A stretch of 35,453 bases of DNA from positions 1-35,453 of the forward strand of contig JAUILF010000012.1 of NCBI GenBank assembly GCA_030433135.1, read 5' to 3'. Below, one piece after another: positions 23,526-32,818 of the stretch (positions are counted from its first letter, which is position 1; every line of letters starts with the position of its first letter). The position numbers and the translations under genes are program-made. Source of the stretch: Bacteroidia bacterium. Its GTDB lineage: Bacteria > Bacteroidota > Bacteroidia > Chitinophagales > Saprospiraceae. The notes below the pieces were generated by a model that saw nothing but the letters and a program-made list of their open reading frames with translations, was not told where the DNA came from and did not search any database.

Positions 23526-26500
23526 TCAATGCACCACATTAAACTTGTAAAACTGTCTGGAGTCGGGACCCTGTACTGAAAGCAAATACGTACCTGCCGG
23601 TAAATGACTCGTGGTAAAGTCGATCAGGGTCTCCTGCTGACCGGTAAATATTTCCTGTTCCTGACTGTGCATCAGCTTACCACTAAAGTCTCGGATAGCA
23701 ACCTGGTAAGTGCCTCTTGTCCCACCGCTCATACTAACCTGCATCCATTCGCTGGCTGGATTGGGAAAAACCGCAACCCGGGGGGCTGAGACATCCTCAT
23801 CATTCATAGAGGTAACCTCTTCGCAAACATCACCCACACCATTCTCATCCTCATCCTCCTGCAGGGGATTGGGTTCCATGACACAATTATCTCTTTCGTT
23901 AGGTATTCCATCACCATCAATGTCACTATCGCAGGCATCGCCAATACCATCTTCATCAGTATCAACCTGATCACCGCTGGCTACCCCAGCACAATTATCC
24001 ATAGCATTGGGAATACCATCCCCGTCAAGGTCATCATCACAGATATCACCAATTCCATCCTGATCCATATCCGCCTGAAGCGGATTAGCCGCGATAGCAC
24101 AATTATCCAACTGGTTTTCAATACCATCGAGATCCACATCATTGTCATCCAGTCCGGAGGTACTACCCACATTAAATGACCACCTATAGGTTGAATCCTG
24201 TGATGCATTTCCAAACAAATCACTAATGCCACTTAAAGAAACCCTGATCTGCTCACCAATATGAGCATTGATATTCCACAATGGCGAGATAATTACCCTT
24301 GATCCCGAGCACCCTGTCTGGACAGGATATATCTCACCACTCTCGGTGTTCTCAAAAACTACCTTGTCCGGTCCGATCAGATCACAATCGACCGGTTCGT
24401 CAAAAGAGATAGAGATTACATCACCCACCTCTAATACCAGGTCAGCCGGTTCGGGTAATCCAAAGATATGGGGTCCGGTGCGGTCGATCGAGCCCTGGTG
24501 AATTTCTGAATACACTTCTCCGTCTCCATAATCTGCTTTAAACCTGATATCATAAGCTCCATCTTCCAGAGAACCGATGGACCAGAGATCGGTAAAATCT
24601 CCATTGGAACCTTGCAAAGTACCCGGCAGCCATTCACCCCCGGTTTGCCAGGCAAAGGCATTAGCCTTACTGTATTGTAACTGGATTTTGCTCAGCCGCT
24701 CCTCATCAAACCCGGCAAATCTCACCAAAACTTCATTTTCATTTCCTGCATTGGCCTTCCAGACCGGATTCGGTTTGACAATCTCCAGATTGGGAAAATC
24801 ACTTTCGAACGAGACTGAAAGCCCCACCGTATCTGCGACCATTTCATCCTCACACCCGGATTGCAACACAAATTGCAAATTGCTGTAGTTAAAAGCTCTT
24901 GCCCCACGCGCAATTGTAACGGTAGCACTTCTGCTTCCCCCGGCTGGTATGGTATAGGGTATAGGTGCCTGGGCCTGACTTCCTCCTATGGTCACTACCG
25001 CACCATCGGGATTGCTTTCCTGCAGAAATCTGAAGAGGTAGGTCCGGGGTTCATCTGACTGGCTGATGTTGCCAAGGTCAAGTACAAATACCGCTGATTC
25101 ATCTTCGGGGACATCGAATTGATTGTATGAATCTGCCTGAAGCTGAACTTCTTCTCTTGCCTGGGTATACTCCTCACTGGGACAACTGCTTCGACCACTC
25201 ACCACTTCAAATACCGGTGTCCCATAAACGGCATCTTCACGGATATTGACGCTGAAAAAATCACCCTGATCGTCATCACTCAGTTCAAAGCCCGTCGTTA
25301 CAGACTGTAGCGATGAGCCCGTGGTAGAAGCACCTAACTCCACACTCATCCGGGTCTCCACCAAGCCGCTTACCCCAGATCCGGCCACCTCATATCCGGC
25401 TCCAATGGCCACACTGGCATCAATAAATGCACTTAACTCAATGGCCAGACTACTCTGGGACTGAATCGTCGTGGTAGCATTGTAGGAAGCACCCGCACTG
25501 AAGGATCGATTTTCGATCATACGTGCTTTTTGTTTGTTTCGGCGGTTGTTATCCAGAACCTGCTGCCACACGGAAATCTGGTTTTCATAGATCTCGGCAG
25601 AATCGGACTCTTGCTCAATGTAGATTTCACGGATCTGCTGTAATTGAGGTAACAAAGTCTCCTGCACGTGATCCTCGGTATACATAAAAGTAGTGGCAAA
25701 ACCATCGTTACCCATAATCATACTCTGGGAAAGCTCCACTTCACAGGTAGCAGGATCGACACTCAATACGTCGGTCAGGGCATAGACCATATTCAGTGCA
25801 GCTCCGATATAAAGATCTCCTTCGCTTCCGGTGATATCGGAATTGTCCGAGGTGGAAAATCGCTCAGTGGTCTCGGTGGAAAGAATCAATTCAGCGTTTG
25901 TTGCCAACCGTGCTCCCATTTCCAGGGAAGCTCCAATGGTTCCCCAATTAGCTACTTCAGTAGAAAAAATACCGAGGGCATCAGAAACTTCAAATTGAGA
26001 TCCAAATTTAACCTCCGTACTGGTCTCAGTACTGGCCTCGGTTGTGGCAAACATCCTGAAAGCCATTTCCGAACTCAGGCTTTCCTCGCGGAAACTATAG
26101 CTGGCATCTCCGGGAGGATCATGCAGGATCATGAAAGGTATTTCAGGCATAACGGTGGCAAAGGTCTGTTCACGGGGTCGTATTCCGCTAACCAGCATCG
26201 ATTGCGACCAATCAGAGGTTTCGCCCTCCACTTTGGCTATGATCTGAATCAACTTCTGGTGTGGAGCAATCAGATTTGGAGCCCCGGGCCTCAGTATGTA
26301 CGAGGCCTGACCATCAATCAATTCGATACTGTCCGGCTGTCCACTGTTATCACCTACTTCATCATAGATGATCACATATCCGCTTTCCACCAGACAACTC
26401 TCCTCTCCAAAGGACTCTGACACCGATATGATCAATTCATAATCCTGGTTTTGCTCGACTACCGGTACTCCGATATCGGTACAAATCGGATCCGGTACTC

Positions 26501-28277
26501 CCTCTACCGATAACATAGGCGGCCTTCGAAATATGAAATCTTGCTGAGCGGGTTCAAAAGTGAGGTCAGCTACCTCCGTCTGATAATAAGAAAGTACTTC
26601 GTCCGGATCAATGGTAAATCCTTCACGGGGATTAAAATCAACCACTTCGAACTCGTATTTTCTTGCCGGTAGCAATGCCGAATAGTACCCCGAGGTATCT
26701 GTGGTCACAGTTGTGTCCAGGCAAATACCCTGGCTCCCGGAATAGATCCGGACATCGGCTGATCCAATGTAGAGATCACAAGCAGCTTTCACCACACCTT
26801 CGATCAAATGCATTTCATCATCCCGAAAATCAATATCCACCAGATCACTATTCACTAAAATGGATTGGGATGAAGGATCCATGGTATGACCGGATAACCT
26901 GGGCTCGATTTCATAGGTTCCTGACTCTTCCACTCCCAGGGAATAAAATCCTTCCTGGTCCGTCAATGTGCCCTTAAAGAGGTCATCAACCCAGATTTCC
27001 ACCCCTGAAAGGCCACAGGTATCTCCATGCAAAACCTGGACTACCCGACCGCTAACTACAAAAGCAGTAGTATCATCAAAGTTCAGGACTTTGCTCGGTA
27101 CTTCCAGTTCAAGTCGCTGTCCCTCAAAACTGACCGGATCAAAGGCATGGTTTTCCTTGGTGGGAGTGACTGTAAATGTGGCCTCATCACTGTAATAGAT
27201 TCGCCGTAATTCATAGTCTCCAAATTCATCGGTAGTATCACAGTACATGGTACCGGCTGAAGTCTGATCAAGGTCAGATTCCTGCACCGCGCAAACTTCC
27301 ACCCCCGAAATGGGTAACTGAGTAAGTGGTGTCTGCACCTTTCCACTAATGCGACCATTGGCCTGTGAGGCACCCGATGCAGCAATTTCATATTCAGTAT
27401 CACCTTTGGACCAGGCCACCGTATATTCATAGAATCTACCTGGAACCAGGGCGGGATCACTGTCGGAGAACGCCGTATCGGCAGCACTGTTAATATTGAC
27501 CTCAGCAATCTGTGATCCATCTCTACGTATTGTGACCATATCCGTGACCATGGACAAATCATCCCAGGAAAGACTGACCTGCCTGGCCTGACCCACCGAT
27601 GCTCTGAGCTGCCTGGCCCGTGTCTTGCCATACATGGTTGAATAAGTGGAAACATGCCCCCCCCAACTTTTGGTAACGGTGTATACGTAGTAGGTGTGTG
27701 TTGTATCAGGTCCAACCAGTTGGTCAACGTAGCTTTTGGTACTTCCCTTCGATACTCCGCTAATGTTATCGGCAATAATATTATCAGGACTATCTCTGGC
27801 AATGCGATAGAAATGTGAACCTGATGGGATATCCGTATTGGAGGTCCATCGCAATTCGATAACATCCTGGTCGCGACTGGCATAGGCACTGGTGGGTCGT
27901 CGGATACTGCTGGAAGTTAATCGCTTCGAATTACTACCTGTGCCTTCGCATGAACTTACACAGTTTACTATAAAATTATTCTTACCTGTGACGACCACAG
28001 ACATCCGGTAATTGATATTGGCCGAGGGTCCTACTTTCATGGTCACGGTACCCAACTTCTTGCTTCCTGCACCTAGATAGTTACTGGCAGACACACTGTT
28101 TCGATATACTGAAAAACTGTATTTATTCGAACAATCACAGAACTTGTCAATCTCGTAATCAACATAGGAGTAGTAATCGCTCCCGGAATAAATGGAATAG
28201 GTATAGCCCTGGGAAAAGGCTAAATGAGAACATGCCATCAATAGAGTGCACTGGATGAGTGTGTAAAAGGTTTTCAT
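23526..28277 (-). CDS. Giant multi-domain secreted protein with T9SS C-terminal sorting domain
   Basis: 1583 residues. Signal peptide MKTFYTLIQCTLLMACSHLA ends near FSQ. Residues 24-115 are a novel-looking Tyr/Ser/Cys-rich segment. About 128-310 are two fibronectin III-like domains (IELRWTS, VSLSWDD). About 308-590 hold three carboxypeptidase-regulatory-like beta domains (SGKVQTPLTQLPISGVEV, VSGRVVQVL, IEGVVKAACDLYIGSADV). About 600-1130 is a long region with PFMILHDPPGDASYSFREE near 715 and Ala/Ser/Thr-rich amphipathic stretches, not assigned to a family. About 1270-1370 is an Ig-like (Big_5-type) domain (FGLPEPADLVLEVGDVIS). About 1372-1485 are thrombospondin type 3 calcium repeats (DLDGDGIPNAMDNC). 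About 1495-1583 is the sorting domain (VAVFPNPASEWMQVS, LPAGTYLLSVQG). It is exported by type IX secretion and surface-anchored or released. Probably adhesin-like; the ligand is unknown. Confidence 0.9.
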   Translation of the reverse strand: MKTFYTLIQCTLLMACSHLAFSQGYTYSIYSGSDYYSYVDYEIDKFCDCSNKYSFSVYRNSVSASNYLGAGSKKLGTVTMKVGPSANINYRMSVVVTGKNNFIVNCVSSCEGTGSNSKRLTSSSIRRPTSAYASRDQDVIELRWTSNTDIPSGSHFYRIARDSPDNIIADNISGVSKGSTKSYVDQLVGPDTTHTYYVYTVTKSWGGHVSTYSTMYGKTRARQLRASVGQARQVSLSWDDLSMVTDMVTIRRDGSQIAEVNINSAADTAFSDSDPALVPGRFYEYTVAWSKGDTEYEIAASGASQANGRISGKVQTPLTQLPISGVEVCAVQESDLDQTSAGTMYCDTTDEFGDYELRRIYYSDEATFTVTPTKENHAFDPVSFEGQRLELEVPSKVLNFDDTTAFVVSGRVVQVLHGDTCGLSGVEIWVDDLFKGTLTDQEGFYSLGVEESGTYEIEPRLSGHTMDPSSQSILVNSDLVDIDFRDDEMHLIEGVVKAACDLYIGSADVRIYSGSQGICLDTTVTTDTSGYYSALLPARKYEFEVVDFNPREGFTIDPDEVLSYYQTEVADLTFEPAQQDFIFRRPPMLSVEGVPDPICTDIGVPVVEQNQDYELIISVSESFGEESCLVESGYVIIYDEVGDNSGQPDSIELIDGQASYILRPGAPNLIAPHQKLIQIIAKVEGETSDWSQSMLVSGIRPREQTFATVMPEIPFMILHDPPGDASYSFREESLSSEMAFRMFATTEASTETSTEVKFGSQFEVSDALGIFSTEVANWGTIGASLEMGARLATNAELILSTETTERFSTSDNSDITGSEGDLYIGAALNMVYALTDVLSVDPATCEVELSQSMIMGNDGFATTFMYTEDHVQETLLPQLQQIREIYIEQESDSAEIYENQISVWQQVLDNNRRNKQKARMIENRSFSAGASYNATTTIQSQSSLAIELSAFIDASVAIGAGYEVAGSGVSGLVETRMSVELGASTTGSSLQSVTTGFELSDDDQGDFFSVNIREDAVYGTPVFEVVSGRSSCPSEEYTQAREEVQLQADSYNQFDVPEDESAVFVLDLGNISQSDEPRTYLFRFLQESNPDGAVVTIGGSQAQAPIPYTIPAGGSRSATVTIARGARAFNYSNLQFVLQSGCEDEMVADTVGLSVSFESDFPNLEIVKPNPVWKANAGNENEVLVRFAGFDEERLSKIQLQYSKANAFAWQTGGEWLPGTLQGSNGDFTDLWSIGSLEDGAYDIRFKADYGDGEVYSEIHQGSIDRTGPHIFGLPEPADLVLEVGDVISISFDEPVDCDLIGPDKVVFENTESGEIYPVQTGCSGSRVIISPLWNINAHIGEQIRVSLSGISDLFGNASQDSTYRWSFNVGSTSGLDDNDVDLDGIENQLDNCAIAANPLQADMDQDGIGDICDDDLDGDGIPNAMDNCAGVASGDQVDTDEDGIGDACDSDIDGDGIPNERDNCVMEPNPLQEDEDENGVGDVCEEVTSMNDEDVSAPRVAVFPNPASEWMQVSMSGGTRGTYQVAIRDFSGKLMHSQEQEIFTGQQETLIDFTTSHLPAGTYLLSVQGPDSRQFYKFNVVH
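23810..24150 (-). repeat. Thrombospondin type 3 repeat block inside the giant gene
   Basis: About three imperfect repeats of roughly 105-110 bases encode DxDxDGIxN, DNC and DxDGIGDxCD units. The last copy is the most diverged (EDENGVGDVCEE). The DNA-level repetition reflects calcium-binding protein repeats rather than a mobile element or CRISPR. Repeat-number variation between strains is possible. Confidence 0.8.
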
Positions 28278-28454
28278 ATGGATACTTTTTTGAGAATAAA
28301 TCTGATCTTAACGATCGTCCTCAATCTATGATCCATACCGTGATCCTCCTAGAAACAGGGGTGGACAAAGGGTGGACAGGGCCCATTTTCATTGGGTTTC
28401 CGCCTCCCGACATACTTTATCCGAATTTGTTCTAACGATTCAGTAATTTGGGGC
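28278..28454. promoter_or_regulatory. Divergent promoter region of the giant gene and the TPR-HTH gene
   Basis: These 177 bases separate two divergent starts, so both promoters should lie here. I do not find an exact copy of the Bacteroidota -7 motif (TAnnTTTG) on either strand; cgaatttg near 28424 is a partial match for the rightward gene. A frame from TTG 28392 is open into the right-hand gene, but the ATG at 28455 is the better start. Confidence 0.4.
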
Positions 28455-30350
28455 ATGTTGCCGCTCAAATCAGTCCGTATCACCCTTTGGGGGTGCTTCC
28501 TCTTATTCGTATCACTGGATGTCCGTGGACAAGTCAACCGGGTGGACAGCTTATTAACTGCCCTCTCAGTATGTGAAACAAGGACGGATAGCACGGAGAC
28601 CCTTCACTACCTTATGGGAGCACTGGTAAATAACTACCCCGATTCAGCTATGTTCTTTGCCCGGCAGGCTTATGAGTTATCGGAGACTTTGCAAGATCCT
28701 GTACTGCATGGTCAGAGCTACATGAATCTGACTCACTGCTATTTTGTGCAGGGCCATTTAGACAGTTGCCGCAACACCCTCCTGGAAGCCCTCGAGTTAT
28801 ATAAATCCAGTAACCAAACGGACAAAGAAGCCGCAGTATTCCGCAATCTGGCGGTGCTGGGAGAAGTAGAAAATCAACCGGATACCTCACTAAAGTATCT
28901 GGACCATTGCCTGGAGGTATTGGACAGAGCTCCCAATAACAATATTCTGGGTGATGTCTATCTGTCCAAAGGATTTGCCTACAATACCAAGGGGTACTAT
29001 AATCTGGCTGTAGAAAATTATCTGGAAGCCCTCAGGATTTTTGAGGATAACGGAACCCGTAACCAAATGGGCTATGCCTGCCAGAACCTGGGTATAGTAT
29101 TTGAACTGATGGATCGAACGGAGGATGCCATCGAGAGATCACTACAAGCTTGTGAACATTTCGCTTCACAGGAAAACATCAGGGCCTTGTGTCAAACACA
29201 GAATAATCTCGGCTACATGTACCGGGATCAGGAAAGATACGATGAAGCTAAGGCCCTGCACCGCAAAAGTATTGATCTGGCCCAGAGAACTAACCAACCT
29301 GATGTAGTTACCCAAAACTATTGGAACCTGGCAAAAATAGCACTCTCGGAGGGCAAACTGGACAGCACCATGATCCTTGCTGATGCAACACTGGTTGCAG
29401 CTGAAGATTTCAATTCTGCTTTCTACCGGGGAGGTCCCTGGCGTCTGAAAGCCAAGGCAGAGTTGCAACGGGGCAGGAGTACCCAGGCACAGAACTATCT
29501 GGAACAATCCCTTCCCTATCTGGAAAAGTACTACGATCCACAGTTTACCCAGGAAGCCTATGAGGATCTGGCTGACATTTATGAGGCACTCGGTCAACCC
29601 CTTGAAGCCTTATCCTTTACCCAAAAAGCCTCAGAGATTGAAGACAGTTTGTACTCGGTGAGAAAGGAGCAACAGATTGAAGAGCTCAACCTTATCTATG
29701 AAACTGAAAAGAAAGATGCAGCGATTGAGCTATTGGAGAAAAATGCAGAGCTGGAAACTGCCCGCAGACGTGGGCTTATAGTTGGTATTGTACTACTCGG
29801 AATCCTTTCATTGGCCATCATCTACTTTCTCTGGCAAAAAAGAATCAAGGATCGTCAGATTCATCAAAGTGAAAAAGAACTTGAGGTGGAGCGGAGAAAG
29901 ACGGCCGAACAAGAACTTGAATTCAAGCAAAAGGAATTAACCGGGAAGGTACTCCAATTGGCCAGAAAAAATGAATTTCTCCTAAGTCTTGAAAAAGAAA
30001 TGTCAGATCTGCATACGGATAGCGATGTCGAACAAAAAAGGCAAACCCGTAGACTATCAAGGATGATATACCGAAACACAGCGGATGATGAGGATTGGGA
30101 CCAGTTTGTCAGCGAATTCACCAGCGTTTATCAAGAATTTATGGACAAGTTTATGGAGCAGCATGGCCCCCTTACCAAAAATGAAGTACGGCTCATTACT
30201 TTGCTGAAGATGAACCTTTCTTCTAAAGATATTGCCGACACACTGCGCATTTCACAGGAAGGAATAAAGAAAGCGAGGTATCGTTTGCGCAAAAAGCTTA
30301 TGTTAAGTTCAGAAATCGATATTCAGAGTTACATCTTACAGTTTAATTGA
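28455..30350 (+). CDS. TPR / transmembrane / coiled-coil / LuxR-type HTH regulator
   Basis: 631 residues from ATG 28455 with signal peptide SVRITLWGCFLLFVSLDVRG; a TTG at 28392 adds 21 residues and is less likely. Residues about 40-400 are about eight TPR units (YMNLTHCYFVQGHLDSC, QNNLGYMYRDQERYDEAKA) predicted outside the cytoplasmic membrane. One membrane helix lies near 440-460 (LIVGIVLLGILSLAIIYFLW), then a charged coiled coil. At the C-terminus is a LuxR-like HTH (LTKNEVRLITLLKMNLSSKD, then IADTLRISQEGIKKARYRLR). There is no kinase or receiver, so this is a one-component membrane-bound regulator, a layout common in Bacteroidota. It is followed by the acyltransferase gene after 18 bases and may control that operon. 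Confidence 0.88.
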   Translation: MLPLKSVRITLWGCFLLFVSLDVRGQVNRVDSLLTALSVCETRTDSTETLHYLMGALVNNYPDSAMFFARQAYELSETLQDPVLHGQSYMNLTHCYFVQGHLDSCRNTLLEALELYKSSNQTDKEAAVFRNLAVLGEVENQPDTSLKYLDHCLEVLDRAPNNNILGDVYLSKGFAYNTKGYYNLAVENYLEALRIFEDNGTRNQMGYACQNLGIVFELMDRTEDAIERSLQACEHFASQENIRALCQTQNNLGYMYRDQERYDEAKALHRKSIDLAQRTNQPDVVTQNYWNLAKIALSEGKLDSTMILADATLVAAEDFNSAFYRGGPWRLKAKAELQRGRSTQAQNYLEQSLPYLEKYYDPQFTQEAYEDLADIYEALGQPLEALSFTQKASEIEDSLYSVRKEQQIEELNLIYETEKKDAAIELLEKNAELETARRRGLIVGIVLLGILSLAIIYFLWQKRIKDRQIHQSEKELEVERRKTAEQELEFKQKELTGKVLQLARKNEFLLSLEKEMSDLHTDSDVEQKRQTRRLSRMIYRNTADDEDWDQFVSEFTSVYQEFMDKFMEQHGPLTKNEVRLITLLKMNLSSKDIADTLRISQEGIKKARYRLRKKLMLSSEIDIQSYILQFN

Positions 30351-30368
30351 TCTACCAAGGGTATTGGC

Positions 30369-31655
30369 ATGTTAAGACTTGAAGGCATATCCCGCATGCA
30401 CATTTCCAGTCCCAATGCTACTGTGGTGATGGGCTGTAATTTGTCCGCCGATATTACTGAATCACAACTCCGCAGATCACTTGAGGAAATCCATCAAGCG
30501 CATCCCCTTGTTAGTAAAATATTATCCATTGATCACAACAATGATGCATGGATGCTTCCCATGGAGGAGCTCTCCTTCGACATCAAATCTTATCAGAACC
30601 AAACCTATGCATGGATCGTCGAAAAGCACCTAAAAGATGAGTGGAATATCGGTATGCCCCTCATCAAATTTCTAATCAATCATCAGGAAGGTCAATCTCA
30701 GCTGATTGTCAGTTGTAACCATGCCATCTGTGACGGCTTATCGCTGGTCTATGTGCTGGAAGACATAGTGGCAAATCTGGAATCTGAAATAATACCAGGC
30801 TGCAATCCACCGATTTTACTATATCCAGATCTCCTACCAGGTACTCACTCCAAATGGCCATTTCGTTTGTTTGCCTTCATTTTTAAAAGAAAATGGAAAG
30901 GGGTCCAGTTGGTTTTAAATGAGACTTTAATGTTTAAAATCTATCAAGCCTACTGGAAAAACCGGGACACCAAAATCCTGACGGTCACTTTCGATGAATC
31001 CCAGACTCACAAAATAGTGAGCCTTGCAAAGGCTCAGGGAGTCACTGTCAATACCTATCTAACTCATTTATTGTACAGAAGTGAGACACATGTCAATCCC
31101 GAAGAAGCTGCAAAGCCAGTCATACTTTCCATCAATTTACGTGATAAACTGACGAAGGACCCTCACCGCCAGGTCGGCTATTATGTGACAGCCATACGTG
31201 TCAGTTTGAGCAAACTATTTAACCGTAGGAATTATTCAATCCAATTATTACAAAAAATCATTCGGCAAAAGCTGAGTCTAACAGCACTCCATAAATCCCT
31301 GGCACTATACTTCTTTGAACCCATTTTCTTTGACTTGATCCAACTAAATAAATTTAAGATAAGACATGACCGATCACTTCAAAAATTTGCTTTAAAGGAA
31401 AGTATCGGGGTAAAGAACTCATTTGCTCTGACAAACCTGGGTCGACTGCAACCAAAATATCCCAATTCAAAAATATTGACCGGATTTTTACCGGTTGCCA
31501 TCGTATCAGATACAATCGGAAAGTACGTTAGCGTATTCACCTACCAGGATCAAATGCATTTAGCATTTTGTTTTGACCCAACAATTATTTCTACAGAAAT
31601 GGTTGTAAAATTCAAAAACGATTTTGTCGATAAGCTGAATTCCGCGACAATATGA
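30369..31655 (+). CDS. Standalone condensation-domain-like acyltransferase
   Basis: 428 residues, no signal peptide. The fold is that of the chloramphenicol-acetyltransferase-like superfamily of NRPS condensation domains, PapA-type and alcohol acyltransferases. It has the active-site HxxxDG motif in SCNHAICDGLS (near residue 119), a second-lobe ILSINLRDKL strand followed by VGYYVT, and the closing NSFALTNLGRL motif. It is complete at the usual 420-450 residues and has no adenylation or carrier domain attached. No carrier protein gene is nearby, so the acyl donor may be acyl-CoA or a carrier encoded elsewhere. Its end overlaps the propeller gene by four bases (ATGA). The reaction is ester or amide formation; substrates are unknown. 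Confidence 0.85.
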   Translation: MLRLEGISRMHISSPNATVVMGCNLSADITESQLRRSLEEIHQAHPLVSKILSIDHNNDAWMLPMEELSFDIKSYQNQTYAWIVEKHLKDEWNIGMPLIKFLINHQEGQSQLIVSCNHAICDGLSLVYVLEDIVANLESEIIPGCNPPILLYPDLLPGTHSKWPFRLFAFIFKRKWKGVQLVLNETLMFKIYQAYWKNRDTKILTVTFDESQTHKIVSLAKAQGVTVNTYLTHLLYRSETHVNPEEAAKPVILSINLRDKLTKDPHRQVGYYVTAIRVSLSKLFNRRNYSIQLLQKIIRQKLSLTALHKSLALYFFEPIFFDLIQLNKFKIRHDRSLQKFALKESIGVKNSFALTNLGRLQPKYPNSKILTGFLPVAIVSDTIGKYVSVFTYQDQMHLAFCFDPTIISTEMVVKFKNDFVDKLNSATI

Positions 31656-32818
31656 ACGTTGCTTCTTTTAATCGATTTTTCTGGATGGTCTTATCATTCA
31701 TGATTTCATGGACACAAACTTTTATCCTGAGTTTTGTCTGTACTCTGATACTCTCATCATGCTATGGACAAAGTCAAGAGGAACAGGAAAAATCAGAATT
31801 TCAAAATCATCACGACACCCTGATGGATGGTTCTGGTCAAGGATATGTTGACCCCTACCAGGAACTCAAGGTTGAAGATCAACTGATGCTGGTACTACGT
31901 AGAATATTTCAAGACAGCGAAGACAATATCTGGTTTGTAGGAGACGACGTTTTTTGCTGGACCGGTGATTCGTTGATTGATTATTCGGCAGAAAGCGTTT
32001 TTGACAGAAAAGTCATCAGACAAATAGCAGAGGACAAATCCGGAAACATCTGGTTTGGGACCTCGGGCGGAGTTGTTCGATACCAATCAGATGGAAGTGG
32101 CCTGCAAAAGCGACCATTCACGCTCTTTGAACACGAAGAACCTTACCGCAATGATGTCTGGAGCCTGGAGGTTGACAAAGAAGGGTTAATCTGGGTTGGT
32201 GCCTACGGAGGAGTCAGTCAGTTTGACGGTGAGAAGTTTATAGACTTTCCCCTACCCGAAACTGAACCGGACCGCAGCCGTGGTGTATCGAGTCCGTGGC
32301 TTGTACACGATATCATGCAAGACAGCAAAGGACAAATGTGGTTTGGCACAAACGGTGGTGCCTACTTGTATGATGGAAGTAGTTTATCCAGTCTGACAGA
32401 GAAGGATGGACTATGCCATAATACTATTAATGACATACTGGAAGACGACCTGGGTAATATCTGGTATGCCACTCATCATGCCGGTATCTGTTATTGGGAT
32501 GGAGAGTCTTTCACCCATTTGGGCTCATCTCAAGGTGTTGAGGGCACTGAAGGCTGGAGCTTGTACGAGGACAAATCGGGTGATATCTGGTTTCCCCTGG
32601 AGCATTCGGGTGTCTATCGCTATTCTCCTGATAAAGACGTTGTTGATCAACTGGCCAATTATCGCGAGAAGGAAGGCCTTAACCTTCGTGCTGTTCATAC
32701 CGTACTGGAAGATAACACCGGGGCCTTTTGGTTTGGCGGTTTTGGAGGATTGTATCGATACGATGGTGAGAAATTTACCAACATGACGAAGAATGGATTG
32801 TGGCCTGGTAAATCGTAA
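31652..32818 (+). CDS. Lipoprotein-like seven-bladed Reg_prop propeller
   Basis: 388 residues. The ATG at 31652 overlaps the upstream stop by four bases; ATGs at 31685 and 31700 give a shorter leader. A hydrophobic segment ends in LILSSC, a lipobox-like site, so it may be a lipoprotein. The mature part has seven copies of a propeller blade signature: DNIWFVG, GNIWFGT, GLIWVGA, GQMWFGT, GNIWYAT, GDIWFPL and GAFWFGG, each followed by a YxxDGExF-like turn. Seven blades make one complete propeller. In hybrid two-component sensors this domain usually comes as 14 or more blades fused to a kinase; here it stands alone, with no kinase or DNA-binding part. It probably acts as an extracytoplasmic binding protein. 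Confidence 0.85.
   Translation: MNVASFNRFFWMVLSFMISWTQTFILSFVCTLILSSCYGQSQEEQEKSEFQNHHDTLMDGSGQGYVDPYQELKVEDQLMLVLRRIFQDSEDNIWFVGDDVFCWTGDSLIDYSAESVFDRKVIRQIAEDKSGNIWFGTSGGVVRYQSDGSGLQKRPFTLFEHEEPYRNDVWSLEVDKEGLIWVGAYGGVSQFDGEKFIDFPLPETEPDRSRGVSSPWLVHDIMQDSKGQMWFGTNGGAYLYDGSSLSSLTEKDGLCHNTINDILEDDLGNIWYATHHAGICYWDGESFTHLGSSQGVEGTEGWSLYEDKSGDIWFPLEHSGVYRYSPDKDVVDQLANYREKEGLNLRAVHTVLEDNTGAFWFGGFGGLYRYDGEKFTNMTKNGLWPGKS

Noticed and set aside
23810-24150. Regularly spaced direct repeats that might suggest a CRISPR array
   Set aside because: They are in frame and encode thrombospondin type 3 calcium repeats.
25668-26420. 250-codon frame on the plus strand inside the giant gene
   Set aside because: Antisense shadow of a well-supported coding region; no recognisable domain.
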